Of a stretch of 28,086 nt of DNA, positions 1 through 7,963 are shown piece by piece (the stretch's first letter is position 1; every line of letters starts with the position of its first letter). The translations under genes and the position numbers were made by a program. Origin of the DNA: JANPPS01 sp031428635 (GTDB lineage: Bacteria > Pseudomonadota > Alphaproteobacteria > Acetobacterales > Acetobacteraceae); assembly GCA_031428635.1 (NCBI GenBank), contig JANPPS010000184.1, forward strand, positions 1 through 28,086. The letters are read 5' to 3'. The notes below the pieces were generated by a model. It was not told the origin of the DNA. It made no database searches and worked only from the letters and a program-made list of their open reading frames with translations.

Positions 1-137
1 TGCGCAAAGCCGCCGCACGCACGATCCCGACCCTCTGGACCGCGATCGGAGAGGCAATGGCAGCATACACGCCGGACGAGTGCGCCAACTACTTTACCGC
101 GACAGGGTATGAGCCAGAATGAACCGAATCTGCTCTA
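1..137 (+). mobile_element. Right-hand end of an IS630-type insertion sequence (truncated by window edge)
   Basis: The window opens inside a transposase reading frame whose C-terminus looks like the IS630 family. IS630 elements end shortly after the transposase stop and insert at TA dinucleotides; a TA lies at 136-137, which I use as a tentative border. I cannot confirm a terminal inverted repeat because the left end is outside the window. The next 75 bases up to the mnmA stop hold no gene. Confidence 0.5.
3..122 (+). CDS. IS630-family transposase, C-terminal 39 residues (partial)
   Basis: The frame starting at base 3 is open from the window edge to a TGA at 120-122. It reads RKAAARTIPTLWTAIGEAMA and then a segment containing DECANYF and ATGY. 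The pattern of a lysine/alanine-rich helix, a tryptophan, 'TPxECANYFxxxGY' and an immediate stop is typical of the extreme C-terminus of IS630 transposases in alphaproteobacteria. The DDE catalytic residues would lie upstream, outside the window, so activity cannot be judged. The gene converges on the cysE-mnmA operon and ends 90 bases from the mnmA stop. Confidence 0.75.
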   Translation, partial: RKAAARTIPTLWTAIGEAMAAYTPDECANYFTATGYEPE

Positions 138-212
138 GTTCGTACTTTGCGAGGCGCGCATCCGGAGATCATTCAGTAATACGGAGAGCTTTTCACTACA
201 AAGTAAACAAGC

Positions 213-1268
213 CTACGAGCGGTCGATAAACCCGCCCCCAAGCACCCGTGACCCGTCGTAAAATACGCATCCCTGCCCGGCCGCCGCCAGTACCGGCTCC
301 GGCAACTCCACCGTCACCAGCCCGTCCGCACAACGCACTACCACTGGGTGCGGCGCCTCCCGCGCCCGTAGCTTTACGTCGCAGGCCAGCTCATCCGGCG
401 CGTCCATCAGCCAATTCACGTCCCGCAGCACCAGCCGCCGTACGCCTGCCGCACGCGGCCCGATCACCACGCGCCGGCGGGCACCATCGACCGCCAGCAC
501 CGACTGGCGAATGCCCGCATCGAAACTCGCAGCGCCCAGTCCACGATTCTGCCCGACCGTGTACCGCGCCACCCCTGCGTGCTGCCCCACGACTTGGCCA
601 TCCGCCGTCACCATCTCACCCGCACCCGCCGCATCTGGACGCAGTCGCTCCACCAACGCCGCGTGGTCGCGATCGGGCACGAAGCAAATGTCCTGGCTAT
701 CCGGCTTATCCGCCACCGCCAGACCGAGCCGCGCCGCATGGGCGCGCACTGTCGCCTTGTCCGGCATATCGCCCAACGGAAAGCGCGTGTAGGCAAGCTG
801 CGCCGCCGTGGTCGCGAATAGGAACCAGGATTGGTCCCGTGCCGGGTCAGCCGCACGATGCAGCTCCGCCCCGTCCGGGCCGTCCACGCGCCGCACATAA
901 TGCCCGGTCGCCAGCGCCTCCGCCCCCACGTCCTGCGCCAGCGTCAGCAGGTCGGTAAACTTCACGCTCATGTTGCAGCGCACGCACGGCACCGGGGTCT
1001 CACCCCGGGCATAACTATCGGCGAAATCCTGTATCACCGCCTGCCTCAACCGGTCTTGCGCATCGATCACATAATGCGCGAAGCCCAACCGGTCGGCCAC
1101 GGCCCGCGCGTCATCAATATCGCGCCCGGCGCAACAGGACCCGCGCCGCCCGGCCGTGCCGTCATATAGTCGCAGGGTTAGGCCCACGACCTCATGCCCA
1201 GCCTCGGCCATCAGCCCGGCCACCACCGAGCTATCGACGCCGCCCGACATGGCGACGGCGATGCGCAT
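213..1268 (-). CDS. mnmA: tRNA-specific 2-thiouridylase MnmA
   Basis: MnmA adenylates U34 of the Lys, Glu and Gln tRNAs and replaces its 2-oxygen with persulfide sulfur in the cytoplasm. The 351-residue protein shows the N-terminal PP-loop ATP-binding motif SGGVDSS at residues 8-14. Its two catalytic cysteines are C98 in the PCVRCN motif and C195 in the SQDICF motif. The C-terminal region from about residue 280 resembles the usual beta-barrel and oligonucleotide-binding-like part. Length is normal for the family. Its ATG overlaps the ferredoxin stop by one base (TAATG), so it is the last gene of a translationally coupled operon. The two cysteine desulfurases upstream are plausible sulfur donors. 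TusBCDE relay genes are not in the window, so direct transfer from IscS is likely but inferred. Confidence 0.95.
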   Translation of the reverse strand: MRIAVAMSGGVDSSVVAGLMAEAGHEVVGLTLRLYDGTAGRRGSCCAGRDIDDARAVADRLGFAHYVIDAQDRLRQAVIQDFADSYARGETPVPCVRCNMSVKFTDLLTLAQDVGAEALATGHYVRRVDGPDGAELHRAADPARDQSWFLFATTAAQLAYTRFPLGDMPDKATVRAHAARLGLAVADKPDSQDICFVPDRDHAALVERLRPDAAGAGEMVTADGQVVGQHAGVARYTVGQNRGLGAASFDAGIRQSVLAVDGARRRVVIGPRAAGVRRLVLRDVNWLMDAPDELACDVKLRAREAPHPVVVRCADGLVTVELPEPVLAAAGQGCVFYDGSRVLGGGFIDRS

Positions 1269-1597
1269 TAGTTACCGGCGTTGCGCGTGCTGGACGGCAG
1301 TCGCACCACAAGCCCATCGAGCGCTGCCGTCATCACGATCTGGCACCCCAGCCGCGACGTCTTCTCCAACCCGAATGCCAGGTCGAGCATGTCTTCCTCA
1401 TCCTCGGTGGGTTTTACCAGTTTCGGGAACCAGGCCGGATCGACGACGACATGGCAAGTCGAGCAGGCCAGCGACCCCTCGCACGCGCCCTCGATATCGA
1501 CGTTATGTTTGTGCGCAATTTCTAGTACCGACAGGCCTAACGGCGCGTCCACCTCACGCGGGGCGCCGGACTTCTCGATGAAAATCATCTTCGGCAT
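1268..1597 (-). CDS. fdx: [2Fe-2S] ferredoxin, adrenodoxin/Isc type
   Basis: A 109-residue soluble electron carrier. Cluster ligands are visible as C39, C45, C48 and C85 in the C-x5-C-x2-C...C spacing of vertebrate/Isc-type ferredoxins, as opposed to the C-x4-C-x2-C of plant-type ferredoxins. The acidic stretch PTEDEEDML at 63-71 matches the partner-binding helix of this class. The gene starts three bases after the iscS stop and overlaps mnmA by one base, so it is co-expressed with a desulfurase and the tRNA thiolase. In Isc systems this ferredoxin supplies electrons for cluster assembly. Here iscU, hscA and hscB are absent from the operon, so the exact electron acceptor is unknown. A second ATG at residue 4 is a possible alternative start. 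Confidence 0.92.
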   Translation of the reverse strand: MPKMIFIEKSGAPREVDAPLGLSVLEIAHKHNVDIEGACEGSLACSTCHVVVDPAWFPKLVKPTEDEEDMLDLAFGLEKTSRLGCQIVMTAALDGLVVRLPSSTRNAGN

Positions 1598-1600
1598 TGC

Positions 1601-2746
1601 TCAGGCCTCAATCATGTGGGGGGCCACGGAAAGCGCGTCCGCAGCGAAATCGACATCGGCGGCGGAGGTAAAGCGTCCCAGCCCTACACGCAAGGTGCGG
1701 GCGGCCTGTTCGGGTACAAGGCCCATCGCCGTCAAAACCGTGCTGGCCTCGATCGCCGCACTGCTACAGGCGCTGCCGGTGCTGACACACAGATCGGGCT
1801 GCGTGCGCAACACATCCAGCGCGCACCACGGCAGCGTCAGGTTCAGGTTGCCCGGTACCCGGTGCACCACGCTGCCATTCATGGTCGCTGACACCCGCAG
1901 CCCCGCCAGTAGCCGGTCCCGCAGCGCCGCCAGCCGCGCCGCCTCCTCCGTCATTTCCAGCATCGCCAGCCGGCATGCCTCGCCAAACCCAACGACCAGC
2001 GGCGTGGGTAGCGTACCGGCGCGCAGCCCTCGCTCCTGCCCGCCACCGCTGAATAATGGGGCCAGCCGCACCCGCGGACGGCGGCGGACATACAGCGCGC
2101 CCACGCCCTTCGGCCCATACAGCTTGTGGCCCGACAGGCTCAGCAGGTCGATGCCGGTGACGTCGATCGGTATTTTACCCGCCGCCTGGGCCGCATCGGT
2201 ATGGAACAGCGCGCCCGCGCCGTGGGCCAGGGCCGCGAGCATGGGCAGGTCCTGGATCACGCCCGTCTCGTTATTAACGGCCATGATGCTGACCAGCAGG
2301 GTCGGCACCGTCAGCGCCTCCGCCAGCACGGCTGGATCGAGCAGACCATCGGCCTGCACCGGCAGGATCACTGGTTCGAACCCCTCGGCTGCTAGGTCGC
2401 GCACGCTTTCCAGCACGCATTTATGCTCGGTCGCGACCGTGATGATCCGACGGCGTGGGCCGGCGCCGTGGAAGCGGGCGGCGCCCTTGATGGCAATGTT
2501 ATTGGCTTCGGTGGCACCGGACGTCAGCACAATTTCCCGCGGGTCGGCGCCGATCAGGGCGGCGACCTGAGAGCGGGCATGCTCGATGGCCTGCTCCGCC
2601 TCCTGCCCCATGGCGTGTTCGACGCTGTGCGGATTGCCGAAGCGCTCGGTAAACCACGGCAGCATGGCGGCCACGACGCGGGGGTCGCAGGGGGTGGTGG
2701 CCTGGTTATCGAGGTACACGGGGCGGTTTGAACGCATGCCTGTCAT
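1601..2746 (-). CDS. iscS: Cysteine desulfurase, IscS/NifS class V aminotransferase
   Basis: PLP enzyme that converts cysteine to alanine and carries the sulfur as an enzyme persulfide. In the 381-residue sequence the expected residues are seen: TSGATEANN at 75-83, H108 in ATEHK, the PLP lysine K208 in SGHKLYGPKG, and the persulfide cysteine C327 in STGSACSS on the mobile loop. Length and motifs fit group I desulfurases (IscS/NifS). It starts 21 bases after chrA ends and its stop is three bases before the ferredoxin ATG. The order iscS-fdx-mnmA suggests a main role in supplying sulfur for tRNA thiolation, perhaps also for Fe-S clusters. A second, clearly distinct desulfurase lies two genes upstream in the same operon. 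Confidence 0.93.
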   Translation of the reverse strand: MTGMRSNRPVYLDNQATTPCDPRVVAAMLPWFTERFGNPHSVEHAMGQEAEQAIEHARSQVAALIGADPREIVLTSGATEANNIAIKGAARFHGAGPRRRIITVATEHKCVLESVRDLAAEGFEPVILPVQADGLLDPAVLAEALTVPTLLVSIMAVNNETGVIQDLPMLAALAHGAGALFHTDAAQAAGKIPIDVTGIDLLSLSGHKLYGPKGVGALYVRRRPRVRLAPLFSGGGQERGLRAGTLPTPLVVGFGEACRLAMLEMTEEAARLAALRDRLLAGLRVSATMNGSVVHRVPGNLNLTLPWCALDVLRTQPDLCVSTGSACSSAAIEASTVLTAMGLVPEQAARTLRVGLGRFTSAADVDFAADALSVAPHMIEA

Positions 2747-2767
2747 ATAAGACGCTACCCCGTGGTT

Positions 2768-4117
2768 TCAGCCGACGATGCGCGGCAGAGCCACAACCAC
2801 GCCCGCCACGGCGGCCAGCGCCAGAGTTCGCAAAACACCCAACCGCCACCGGAACACGCATAGCGCCGACAGCGCCGCGATAGCCAGCGCCGCCGGGTCG
2901 AGGCTGGACAGGACCGGTAATTCTACGCCCATCACCGGCACCGTGGACTGGAACAGCACGCGAAGGCCGAACCACACGCTCAAATTGCCGATCACGCCCA
3001 CGACCGCCGCCGTCACCGCGGCCAGCGCGCCGGCCAGTGCCCGGTTTTGTTGTAGCCGCTCGATCAGCGGCGCACCCAGGAATACAAACGCAAAGCACGG
3101 CACGAACGTAACCCATAGCGTCAGGACCGACCCGGCGAGCCCGCCCCACAGGCCGGTCAACGCGCCGGGCGCGCGGAACCCGGCCAGGAAGCCCACGAAT
3201 TGCAGCACCAGTATCAACGGTCCGGGTGTCGTTTCCGCCAGGCCAAGGCCGGCGAGCATATCGGCGGGGCTAAGCCAGCCGTATTGCACCGCGTCCTGCG
3301 CCACGTAGGCCAGCACGGCGTAGGCACCGCCCAACGTCACCACCGCCATCTTGGAGAAAAACAGTGCGATCTCGCTATACCGGCCGCCAACCGCCCCCAG
3401 CACCGCGACCGGCGTAAGCCAGGCCACCAGCGCCACCAGACCTGCCCGCCGCGCACCCGCCGCCAGCCGCCCGGGCCGGCCCGGGTCAGCAGCCAGCACG
3501 GCGTCGATCAGGGCCGGGGTATCAGCCGCGTCCGCCCCATGGGCTGCGGACGAGAATGCGTCCGGCGCCAGCCACCCGACCAGGCCCGCGCCCAGCACCA
3601 CGGCGGGAAACGGCACACCGAACACAAACAGCGCCACGAACGCGGCGGCCGCCAGCGCCCATGCCGCGCGACCCCGCAATGCCCGCCGGCCGATCCGCAA
3701 TAGCGCCTCGATCACCAACACCAGCACCGCGCATTTCAGGCCGAAAAACAGCGCGCCCACCAGCGGCACGTCCCCCAACGTCGCGTACACCGCGGACAGT
3801 ACCAGCATCACAATGGCGCCCGGCACGACAAACAGCCCACCCGCCAACAGCCCGCCCCGCACGCCATGCATCAGCCAGCCAAGATACGTTGCCAATTGCT
3901 GCGCCTCGGGTCCCGGCAACAGCACGCAGAAGTTGAGCGCCTGCAGGAACCGCCGCTCGCTGATCCAGCGGCGCTGCTCCACCACCTCGCGATGCATCAG
4001 CGCGATCTGGCCGGCCGGACCGCCGAACGACAGCAGACCGATGCGCACCCATACCCGGGCGGCCGCGGCCAGCGATGGGAATGTCGTCACGCTATTGCGT
4101 ACGCAAAAAAGGGTCAC
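2768..4117 (-). CDS. chrA: Chromate transporter, long-chain ChrA (CHR family)
   Basis: Polytopic inner-membrane anion transporter; characterised members expel chromate, a sulfate analogue. With the GTG start at 4117-4115 it has 449 residues, the usual two-domain size. Each half carries a CHR signature: SFGGPAGQIALMHRE with LLPGPEAQQLATYLGW in the N-terminal half, and LGGAYAVLAYV with LAETTPGPL in the C-terminal half. About ten hydrophobic segments are visible. The open frame extends upstream to 4198, but that extension lies within the preceding gene and is arginine-rich. The GTG overlaps the preceding TGA as GTGA, so I prefer it, although no clear ribosome binding site precedes it. Its place between two cysteine desulfurases is unexpected. 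Resistance to chromate, or export/uptake of another sulfur oxyanion, are both possible. Confidence 0.9.
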   Translation of the reverse strand: MTLFCVRNSVTTFPSLAAAARVWVRIGLLSFGGPAGQIALMHREVVEQRRWISERRFLQALNFCVLLPGPEAQQLATYLGWLMHGVRGGLLAGGLFVVPGAIVMLVLSAVYATLGDVPLVGALFFGLKCAVLVLVIEALLRIGRRALRGRAAWALAAAAFVALFVFGVPFPAVVLGAGLVGWLAPDAFSSAAHGADAADTPALIDAVLAADPGRPGRLAAGARRAGLVALVAWLTPVAVLGAVGGRYSEIALFFSKMAVVTLGGAYAVLAYVAQDAVQYGWLSPADMLAGLGLAETTPGPLILVLQFVGFLAGFRAPGALTGLWGGLAGSVLTLWVTFVPCFAFVFLGAPLIERLQQNRALAGALAAVTAAVVGVIGNLSVWFGLRVLFQSTVPVMGVELPVLSSLDPAALAIAALSALCVFRWRLGVLRTLALAAVAGVVVALPRIVG

Positions 4118-5175
4118 GCGGCGCGGGCGGCAACCCGGCGGGTCATGGCGGCGTAGGCGGCGGCGAATACGCCCACCTGCGCCGCGGTCATGTTCCACGG
4201 CAGGCTGACCCGAATCGCCTGCCCGGCCAGCGCGCCGGCACCCATTGCGCGCAGCACGTGGCTGTCGCCGACCGTCCCGCTACTGCACGCGGCCCCCGCC
4301 GAGACGTGCACGCCCGCCAGGTCGAGCGCGATAACCTGCGCATCCGCCCGCACGCCCGGCAGCGCGAGGCACACCGTGTTGGGCAAGCGGTCAGTCCCGC
4401 CCAGCACGATCGCACCATGGGCGACAGCGCTCGCTGCTACCGCGTCCCGCCAGACCGTCAGATCCGGCCATTCGCACCCAACCGCCGCAGCGAACCCGGT
4501 GATCGCAGCCACAGCCGGAGTACCGCCACGCCGCCCCCGCTCCTGCCCGCCACCACGCAGCAACGGGGCCGGATCCACGCCGTTCAGCACCAACGCGCCC
4601 GCCCCGTGCGGCCCGCCGATCTTATGTCCCGACAACGCCACGCTGTGCACACCCATCGCCGGTACGTCGAACGGTATTCGTGCCTGCACCGCGTCCACAT
4701 GCAGCAGCGCACCATGCGCCCGGCACAGCGCCGCCGCGGCCGCGATGGGCTGGCGCGTACCGGTTTCGTTATTGGCCGCCATCAAACACACCAGCGCAGG
4801 GCCGTCGCGTAGCAGCCGGGCCAGCGTATCGAGGCAGGCCACGCCATCGCCATCGACCGGCAATATTACGGCGTCCATCGCGGCTTGGCGCACCGCGTCA
4901 TGCTCGGTCGCGCCAACGATCACCCGGCGACCGGCGCGCAGGCCTGTGATGGCCAGCGCATTCGCCTCTGTCCCGCCTGACGTGAACACGACGTCGTCAT
5001 CGTGCACGCCGTATGCTGCCGCTACCCGGTGCCGCCCCCCGTCCAGCACGCGCCGTACGGCCCGCCCAGCGCCATGCACACTCGACGGGTTTCCCCCCAT
5101 ATCCAATGCCGCCAGCATTGCGGCCCGGGCCTCCGGACGCAGCGGCTCGGACGCGTTGGCGTCCAGGTACGTCAA
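4114..5175 (-). CDS. Second cysteine desulfurase, NifS-like, short form
   Basis: A 353-residue class V aminotransferase. It has TSGGTEANALAI at 65-76, H92 in GATEHD, the PLP lysine K185 in LSGHKIGGPHG and the catalytic cysteine C297 in SAGAACSSG. The sequence is clearly paralogous to the IscS two genes downstream but shorter and divergent, for example GGPHGAG where IscS has YGPKGVG. It overlaps cysE upstream (ATGA) and chrA downstream (GTGA). In alphaproteobacteria a desulfurase of this type often lies near cysE, the COG2945 hydrolase and suf genes; no suf genes are in this window. Probable role is cysteine sulfur mobilisation directly coupled to cysteine synthesis. Its acceptor cannot be told from the sequence. 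Confidence 0.9.
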   Translation of the reverse strand: MTYLDANASEPLRPEARAAMLAALDMGGNPSSVHGAGRAVRRVLDGGRHRVAAAYGVHDDDVVFTSGGTEANALAITGLRAGRRVIVGATEHDAVRQAAMDAVILPVDGDGVACLDTLARLLRDGPALVCLMAANNETGTRQPIAAAAALCRAHGALLHVDAVQARIPFDVPAMGVHSVALSGHKIGGPHGAGALVLNGVDPAPLLRGGGQERGRRGGTPAVAAITGFAAAVGCEWPDLTVWRDAVAASAVAHGAIVLGGTDRLPNTVCLALPGVRADAQVIALDLAGVHVSAGAACSSGTVGDSHVLRAMGAGALAGQAIRVSLPWNMTAAQVGVFAAAYAAMTRRVAARAA

Positions 5176-5858
5176 TCGCCCACCGCGTCTCGCGATCGCT
5201 GTAGCTGACTGACCCGGCCCTCCAGCGCGATCAGCTCGGCCCGCAGCGCCTCGACCGTGCGGACTAGTGGGTCAAGCGTTTCCTCGCATGGGGTACCGTA
5301 GGCGACGAACAGGCCAGGGTGGACAGGCACCGGTGCGACCGGATCGCGGTCAACCGGGCGGGCGGGGATGCCGACAACGGTCACGCCAGGATCGACTGCG
5401 CGAACCACCACGGCATTGGCACCAACCCGGGCGCCGTCACCGATCAGAATGTCGCCCAACACCTTGGCACCCGCGCCCACGATAACGTTGTTACCAACGG
5501 TCGGATGGCGCTTGCCCCGTTCGCTGCTCGTGCCGCCCAGGGTCACAGCGTGATAGAGGTAGACGTCGTCACCGACGATGGCGGTCTCACCAATCACCAC
5601 GCCCATGCCATGATCGATCACCAGCCGCCGGCCGATCTGGGCGCCTGGATGAATTTCAATTCCCGTCAGGCCGCGGCCACCATGGGCGCACAGGCGGGCG
5701 GCCAGGAACCAGCCGCGGCGGTACAGACGGTGCGACAGCTGGTGGACCAGCACCGCGTGGAGTCCGGGATAGCACAGCAAAACCTCAAGGTTTGACCGAG
5801 CGGCCGGGTCACGGCGGCGGTAGGTGGCGACCAGTTCACGCAGAAACATGAATGCCAT
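5172..5858 (-). CDS. cysE: Serine O-acetyltransferase, short CysE/EpsC type
   Basis: Makes O-acetylserine from serine and acetyl-CoA, the committed step of cysteine synthesis. The 228-residue protein has the N-terminal helical part (about 1-65), then a left-handed beta-helix of hexapeptide repeats from about 66 to 165. The catalytic D82-H83 (VIDHGMG) and H104 (LYHAVTLGG) are present, as is the GKRHPTVGNNVIVGAGAKVLG block. It lacks the long N-terminal domain of enterobacterial CysE. After the helix it has a C-terminal tail that ends in a short amphipathic, probably coiled-coil segment (VEALRAELIALEGRVSQLQ). It is the first gene of the minus-strand operon and its stop overlaps the next ATG by four bases. 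The 173-base gap to the divergent hydrolase must hold promoters for both directions; a CATAAT at 5871-5876 (minus strand) is a possible -10 but no convincing -35 accompanies it. Confidence 0.93.
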   Translation of the reverse strand: MAFMFLRELVATYRRRDPAARSNLEVLLCYPGLHAVLVHQLSHRLYRRGWFLAARLCAHGGRGLTGIEIHPGAQIGRRLVIDHGMGVVIGETAIVGDDVYLYHAVTLGGTSSERGKRHPTVGNNVIVGAGAKVLGDILIGDGARVGANAVVVRAVDPGVTVVGIPARPVDRDPVAPVPVHPGLFVAYGTPCEETLDPLVRTVEALRAELIALEGRVSQLQRSRDAVGD

Positions 5859-6031
5859 GCGACAATTCCATTATGTGTTCTGCCAAGCAGTCCGCTATAT
5901 TGGGGTCTCCGGAACCCTGCAAACAGGTCCTTGCCGCTCCATATAGGGCGTCTGGGTTATACCGGGACGAGTAAGCAGCGCCCGCACGCTCCCCCAAGCG
6001 CAATGTGGAGCAAGGAAAGAGTTGGAACACA

Positions 6032-6697
6032 ATGCCTGAGGTTATGTTCGCCGGCCCCGACGGCCGTCTCGAAGGTCGCTACCATCATAGCAAGGAAACA
6101 GGGGCGCCGCTTGCGCTGATTATGCATCCCCACCCACAACACGGTGGGACAATGAATAACCGCATCACCTACACGATGTATCAGTCGTTTCAGAAGCTCG
6201 GCTTCAGCGTCATGCGGTTCAACTTTCGTGGCGTGGGGCGCAGCCAGGGACGTTACGATGGCGGCTATGGTGAGATCAGTGATGCCGCGGCTGCACTCGA
6301 CTGGATGCAGATGGTCAACCCGAATTCGGGCGGGCTGTGGATCAGTGGCTACTCGTTCGGCGCGTTCGTGGGTATGCAGCTATTGATGCGCCGGCCGGAG
6401 ATTTCGGGCTGGGTGAGTGTGGCCCCGCCCGCCAACCATTATGATTTCGGCTTCCTGGCCCCCTGCCCCTGTAGCGGGCTGATGTTACACGGTGACAATG
6501 ACGAGCTGGTGCCAGAGCCGGCGGTGCGTAAGCTGGTGGACAAGCTGAACACGCAGAAGAACGTGCAGGTCGATTATCGCGTCTATGCCGGTGCGGACCA
6601 TGTGTTTGCTACGCACGCAGAAGAAGTCGGTCGCGCGATCGAGGACCACGTAGGCAAGATCCTAGCCCGTAAGACGCTGGCGCTCGCTGCCGACTAG
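6032..6697 (+). CDS. Alpha/beta hydrolase, COG2945 type
   Basis: A 221-residue cytoplasmic serine hydrolase of unknown substrate. The start ATG at 6032 is preceded by AGGAAAGAG at a workable distance and gives the family-like beginning MPEVMFAGPDGRLEGRYH; a GTG at 6005 would add nine unlikely residues. The signature MHPHPQHGGTMNN (31-43), the oxyanion/turn region FNFRGVGRSQG, the nucleophile elbow GYSFG with S108, the acid at D155 or D157 (HGDNDELVP) and the catalytic H190 (GADHVF) are all present. No signal peptide. It is divergent from cysE and 33 bases upstream of tyrS in the same direction. The family is often found near desulfurase and suf genes, but its reaction is not established. Confidence 0.85.
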   Translation: MPEVMFAGPDGRLEGRYHHSKETGAPLALIMHPHPQHGGTMNNRITYTMYQSFQKLGFSVMRFNFRGVGRSQGRYDGGYGEISDAAAALDWMQMVNPNSGGLWISGYSFGAFVGMQLLMRRPEISGWVSVAPPANHYDFGFLAPCPCSGLMLHGDNDELVPEPAVRKLVDKLNTQKNVQVDYRVYAGADHVFATHAEEVGRAIEDHVGKILARKTLALAAD

Positions 6698-6704
6698 TGA
6701 CCGA

Positions 6705-6741
6705 GGGCTGGGCATGGTAGCCGCTTCGCCATGCTCAGCCC
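6705..6741 (+). promoter_or_regulatory. Hairpin covering the tyrS start codon
   Basis: GGGCTGGGCATGG at 6705-6717 pairs with CCATGCTCAGCCC at 6729-6741: 13 base pairs with a single G.U, and an 11-base loop (6718-6728). The tyrS initiation codon at 6731-6733 lies in the 3' arm and would be fully paired in RNA. It begins seven bases after the hydrolase stop. No Shine-Dalgarno sequence is visible before tyrS. It could restrain tyrS translation or act as an internal attenuator. No run of T follows, which argues against an ordinary intrinsic terminator. Structure is seen directly; function is inferred. Confidence 0.6.
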
Positions 6742-7954
6742 CTTCCTAACGGAGGCCGCCGCCCGCGGCTTCGTGTTCCAATGCACCGATGAGGCCGCGC
6801 TCGACGCCGCGTTAATGGCCGGGCCGGTCAGTGGCTATATCGGCTTCGACTGCACCGCCGACAGCCTGCATGTTGGCAGCCTGATCCAACTCATGCTGAT
6901 GCGTCTCATGCAGCGCCATGGGCATCGCCCGGTGGCACTCATGGGCGGTGGAACCACTCGTATCGGCGATCCGTCCGGTAAGGATGAGGCGCGGCAGATG
7001 CTGGACGACGCCGCCATCGCCGCTAACATGGACGGCATCCGCGCCTGCTTGGAGCCGTTCGTGCCGGGCGTCATCGTGACGAATAACGCCGACTGGCTCG
7101 ACCGCGTCGGATACATCGACCTGCTACGGGATGTCGGTCCCCATTTTACCATCGCGCGCATGCTGACGTTCGACAGCGTCAAGCTGCGGCTGGAGCGCGA
7201 GCAGCCGCTCACGTTCCTCGAATTCAACTACATGATCCTGCAGAGCTACGACTTCCGTGAGCTGTGGCGTCGCCATAGCGTGACGCTGCAGATGGGCGGG
7301 TCCGACCAGTGGGGTAACATCGTCTCAGGCGTGGAGCTCGTGCGCCGGACGGAAGCCGCGGCCGTGTTCGGCCTCACGACTCCGTTGCTGACCACTGCGT
7401 CCGGGGCCAAGATGGGCAAGACGGCCAAGGGGGCCATCTGGCTGTCCTCCGCCCGCCTATCCCCTTACGATTACTGGCAGTTCTGGCGCAATACAGAAGA
7501 CGCGGATGTGGGTCGCTTCCTGCGCCTATTTACAGACTTGCCACTTACAGAGTGCGACCGGCTGGCGGCACTGCCCGGTGCTGCGGTGAACGAGGCAAAA
7601 AAGGTGCTGGCAACCGAGGCCACCCGCCTGGCCCATGGTGACGCCGCCGCAGCCGAAGCCGCCGAAACCGCCCGCCGCGCGTTCGAGGAGGGGGAGGCCG
7701 CGGAGACGCTGCCAACCCACACAGTACCAGCTCATGAGCTAGAAGCGGGCGTACCGGTTATCCGCCTACTGGTAGAATCTGGCCTGGTGGCTAGTAATGG
7801 TGAGGCCCGCCGACTGATCCGCGGCCGTGGCGCCCGGCTGAATGACGCGCCCGTGCTGACAGAGGACGCGGTCGTCCGAGCCGCGGACTTACGCGACGGT
7901 GCGGCCAAGCTGTCAGCCGGACGCAAGCAGCATCGGCTTATCCGGCCACTCTAG
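6731..7954 (+). CDS. tyrS: Tyrosyl-tRNA synthetase
   Basis: Class I aminoacyl-tRNA synthetase that charges tRNA-Tyr. The 407-residue protein has YIGFDCTADSLHVGSL at 36-51, where HVGS (47-50) is the HIGH motif. GGSDQWGNI is at 189-197, and KMGKT at 227-231 serves as the KMSKS loop. A C-terminal S4 RNA-binding domain spans about 335-405 (VIRLLVESGLVASNGEARRL). Length is typical of the bacterial TyrRS group with HVGS/KxGKT. The start agrees with the family's N-terminus (short lead before RGFVFQCTDEAALD), although that ATG is inside a strong hairpin. It follows the COG2945 hydrolase by 33 bases and is probably co-transcribed with it. Confidence 0.96.
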   Translation: MLSPFLTEAAARGFVFQCTDEAALDAALMAGPVSGYIGFDCTADSLHVGSLIQLMLMRLMQRHGHRPVALMGGGTTRIGDPSGKDEARQMLDDAAIAANMDGIRACLEPFVPGVIVTNNADWLDRVGYIDLLRDVGPHFTIARMLTFDSVKLRLEREQPLTFLEFNYMILQSYDFRELWRRHSVTLQMGGSDQWGNIVSGVELVRRTEAAAVFGLTTPLLTTASGAKMGKTAKGAIWLSSARLSPYDYWQFWRNTEDADVGRFLRLFTDLPLTECDRLAALPGAAVNEAKKVLATEATRLAHGDAAAAEAAETARRAFEEGEAAETLPTHTVPAHELEAGVPVIRLLVESGLVASNGEARRLIRGRGARLNDAPVLTEDAVVRAADLRDGAAKLSAGRKQHRLIRPL

Positions 7955-7963
7955 AGTGTGGGC

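Noticed and set aside
1281..2570. Long plus-strand frame (429 codons) opposite iscS and the ferredoxin
   Set aside because: Its translation is low-complexity Ser/Ala/Arg/Pro without family motifs and is fully antisense to genes with intact catalytic motifs; such frames are expected at this GC content.
4190..5212. Plus-strand frame (340 codons) opposite the second cysteine desulfurase
   Set aside because: Antisense shadow rich in Ala/Arg/Ser/Pro; the opposite strand has the full set of desulfurase residues.
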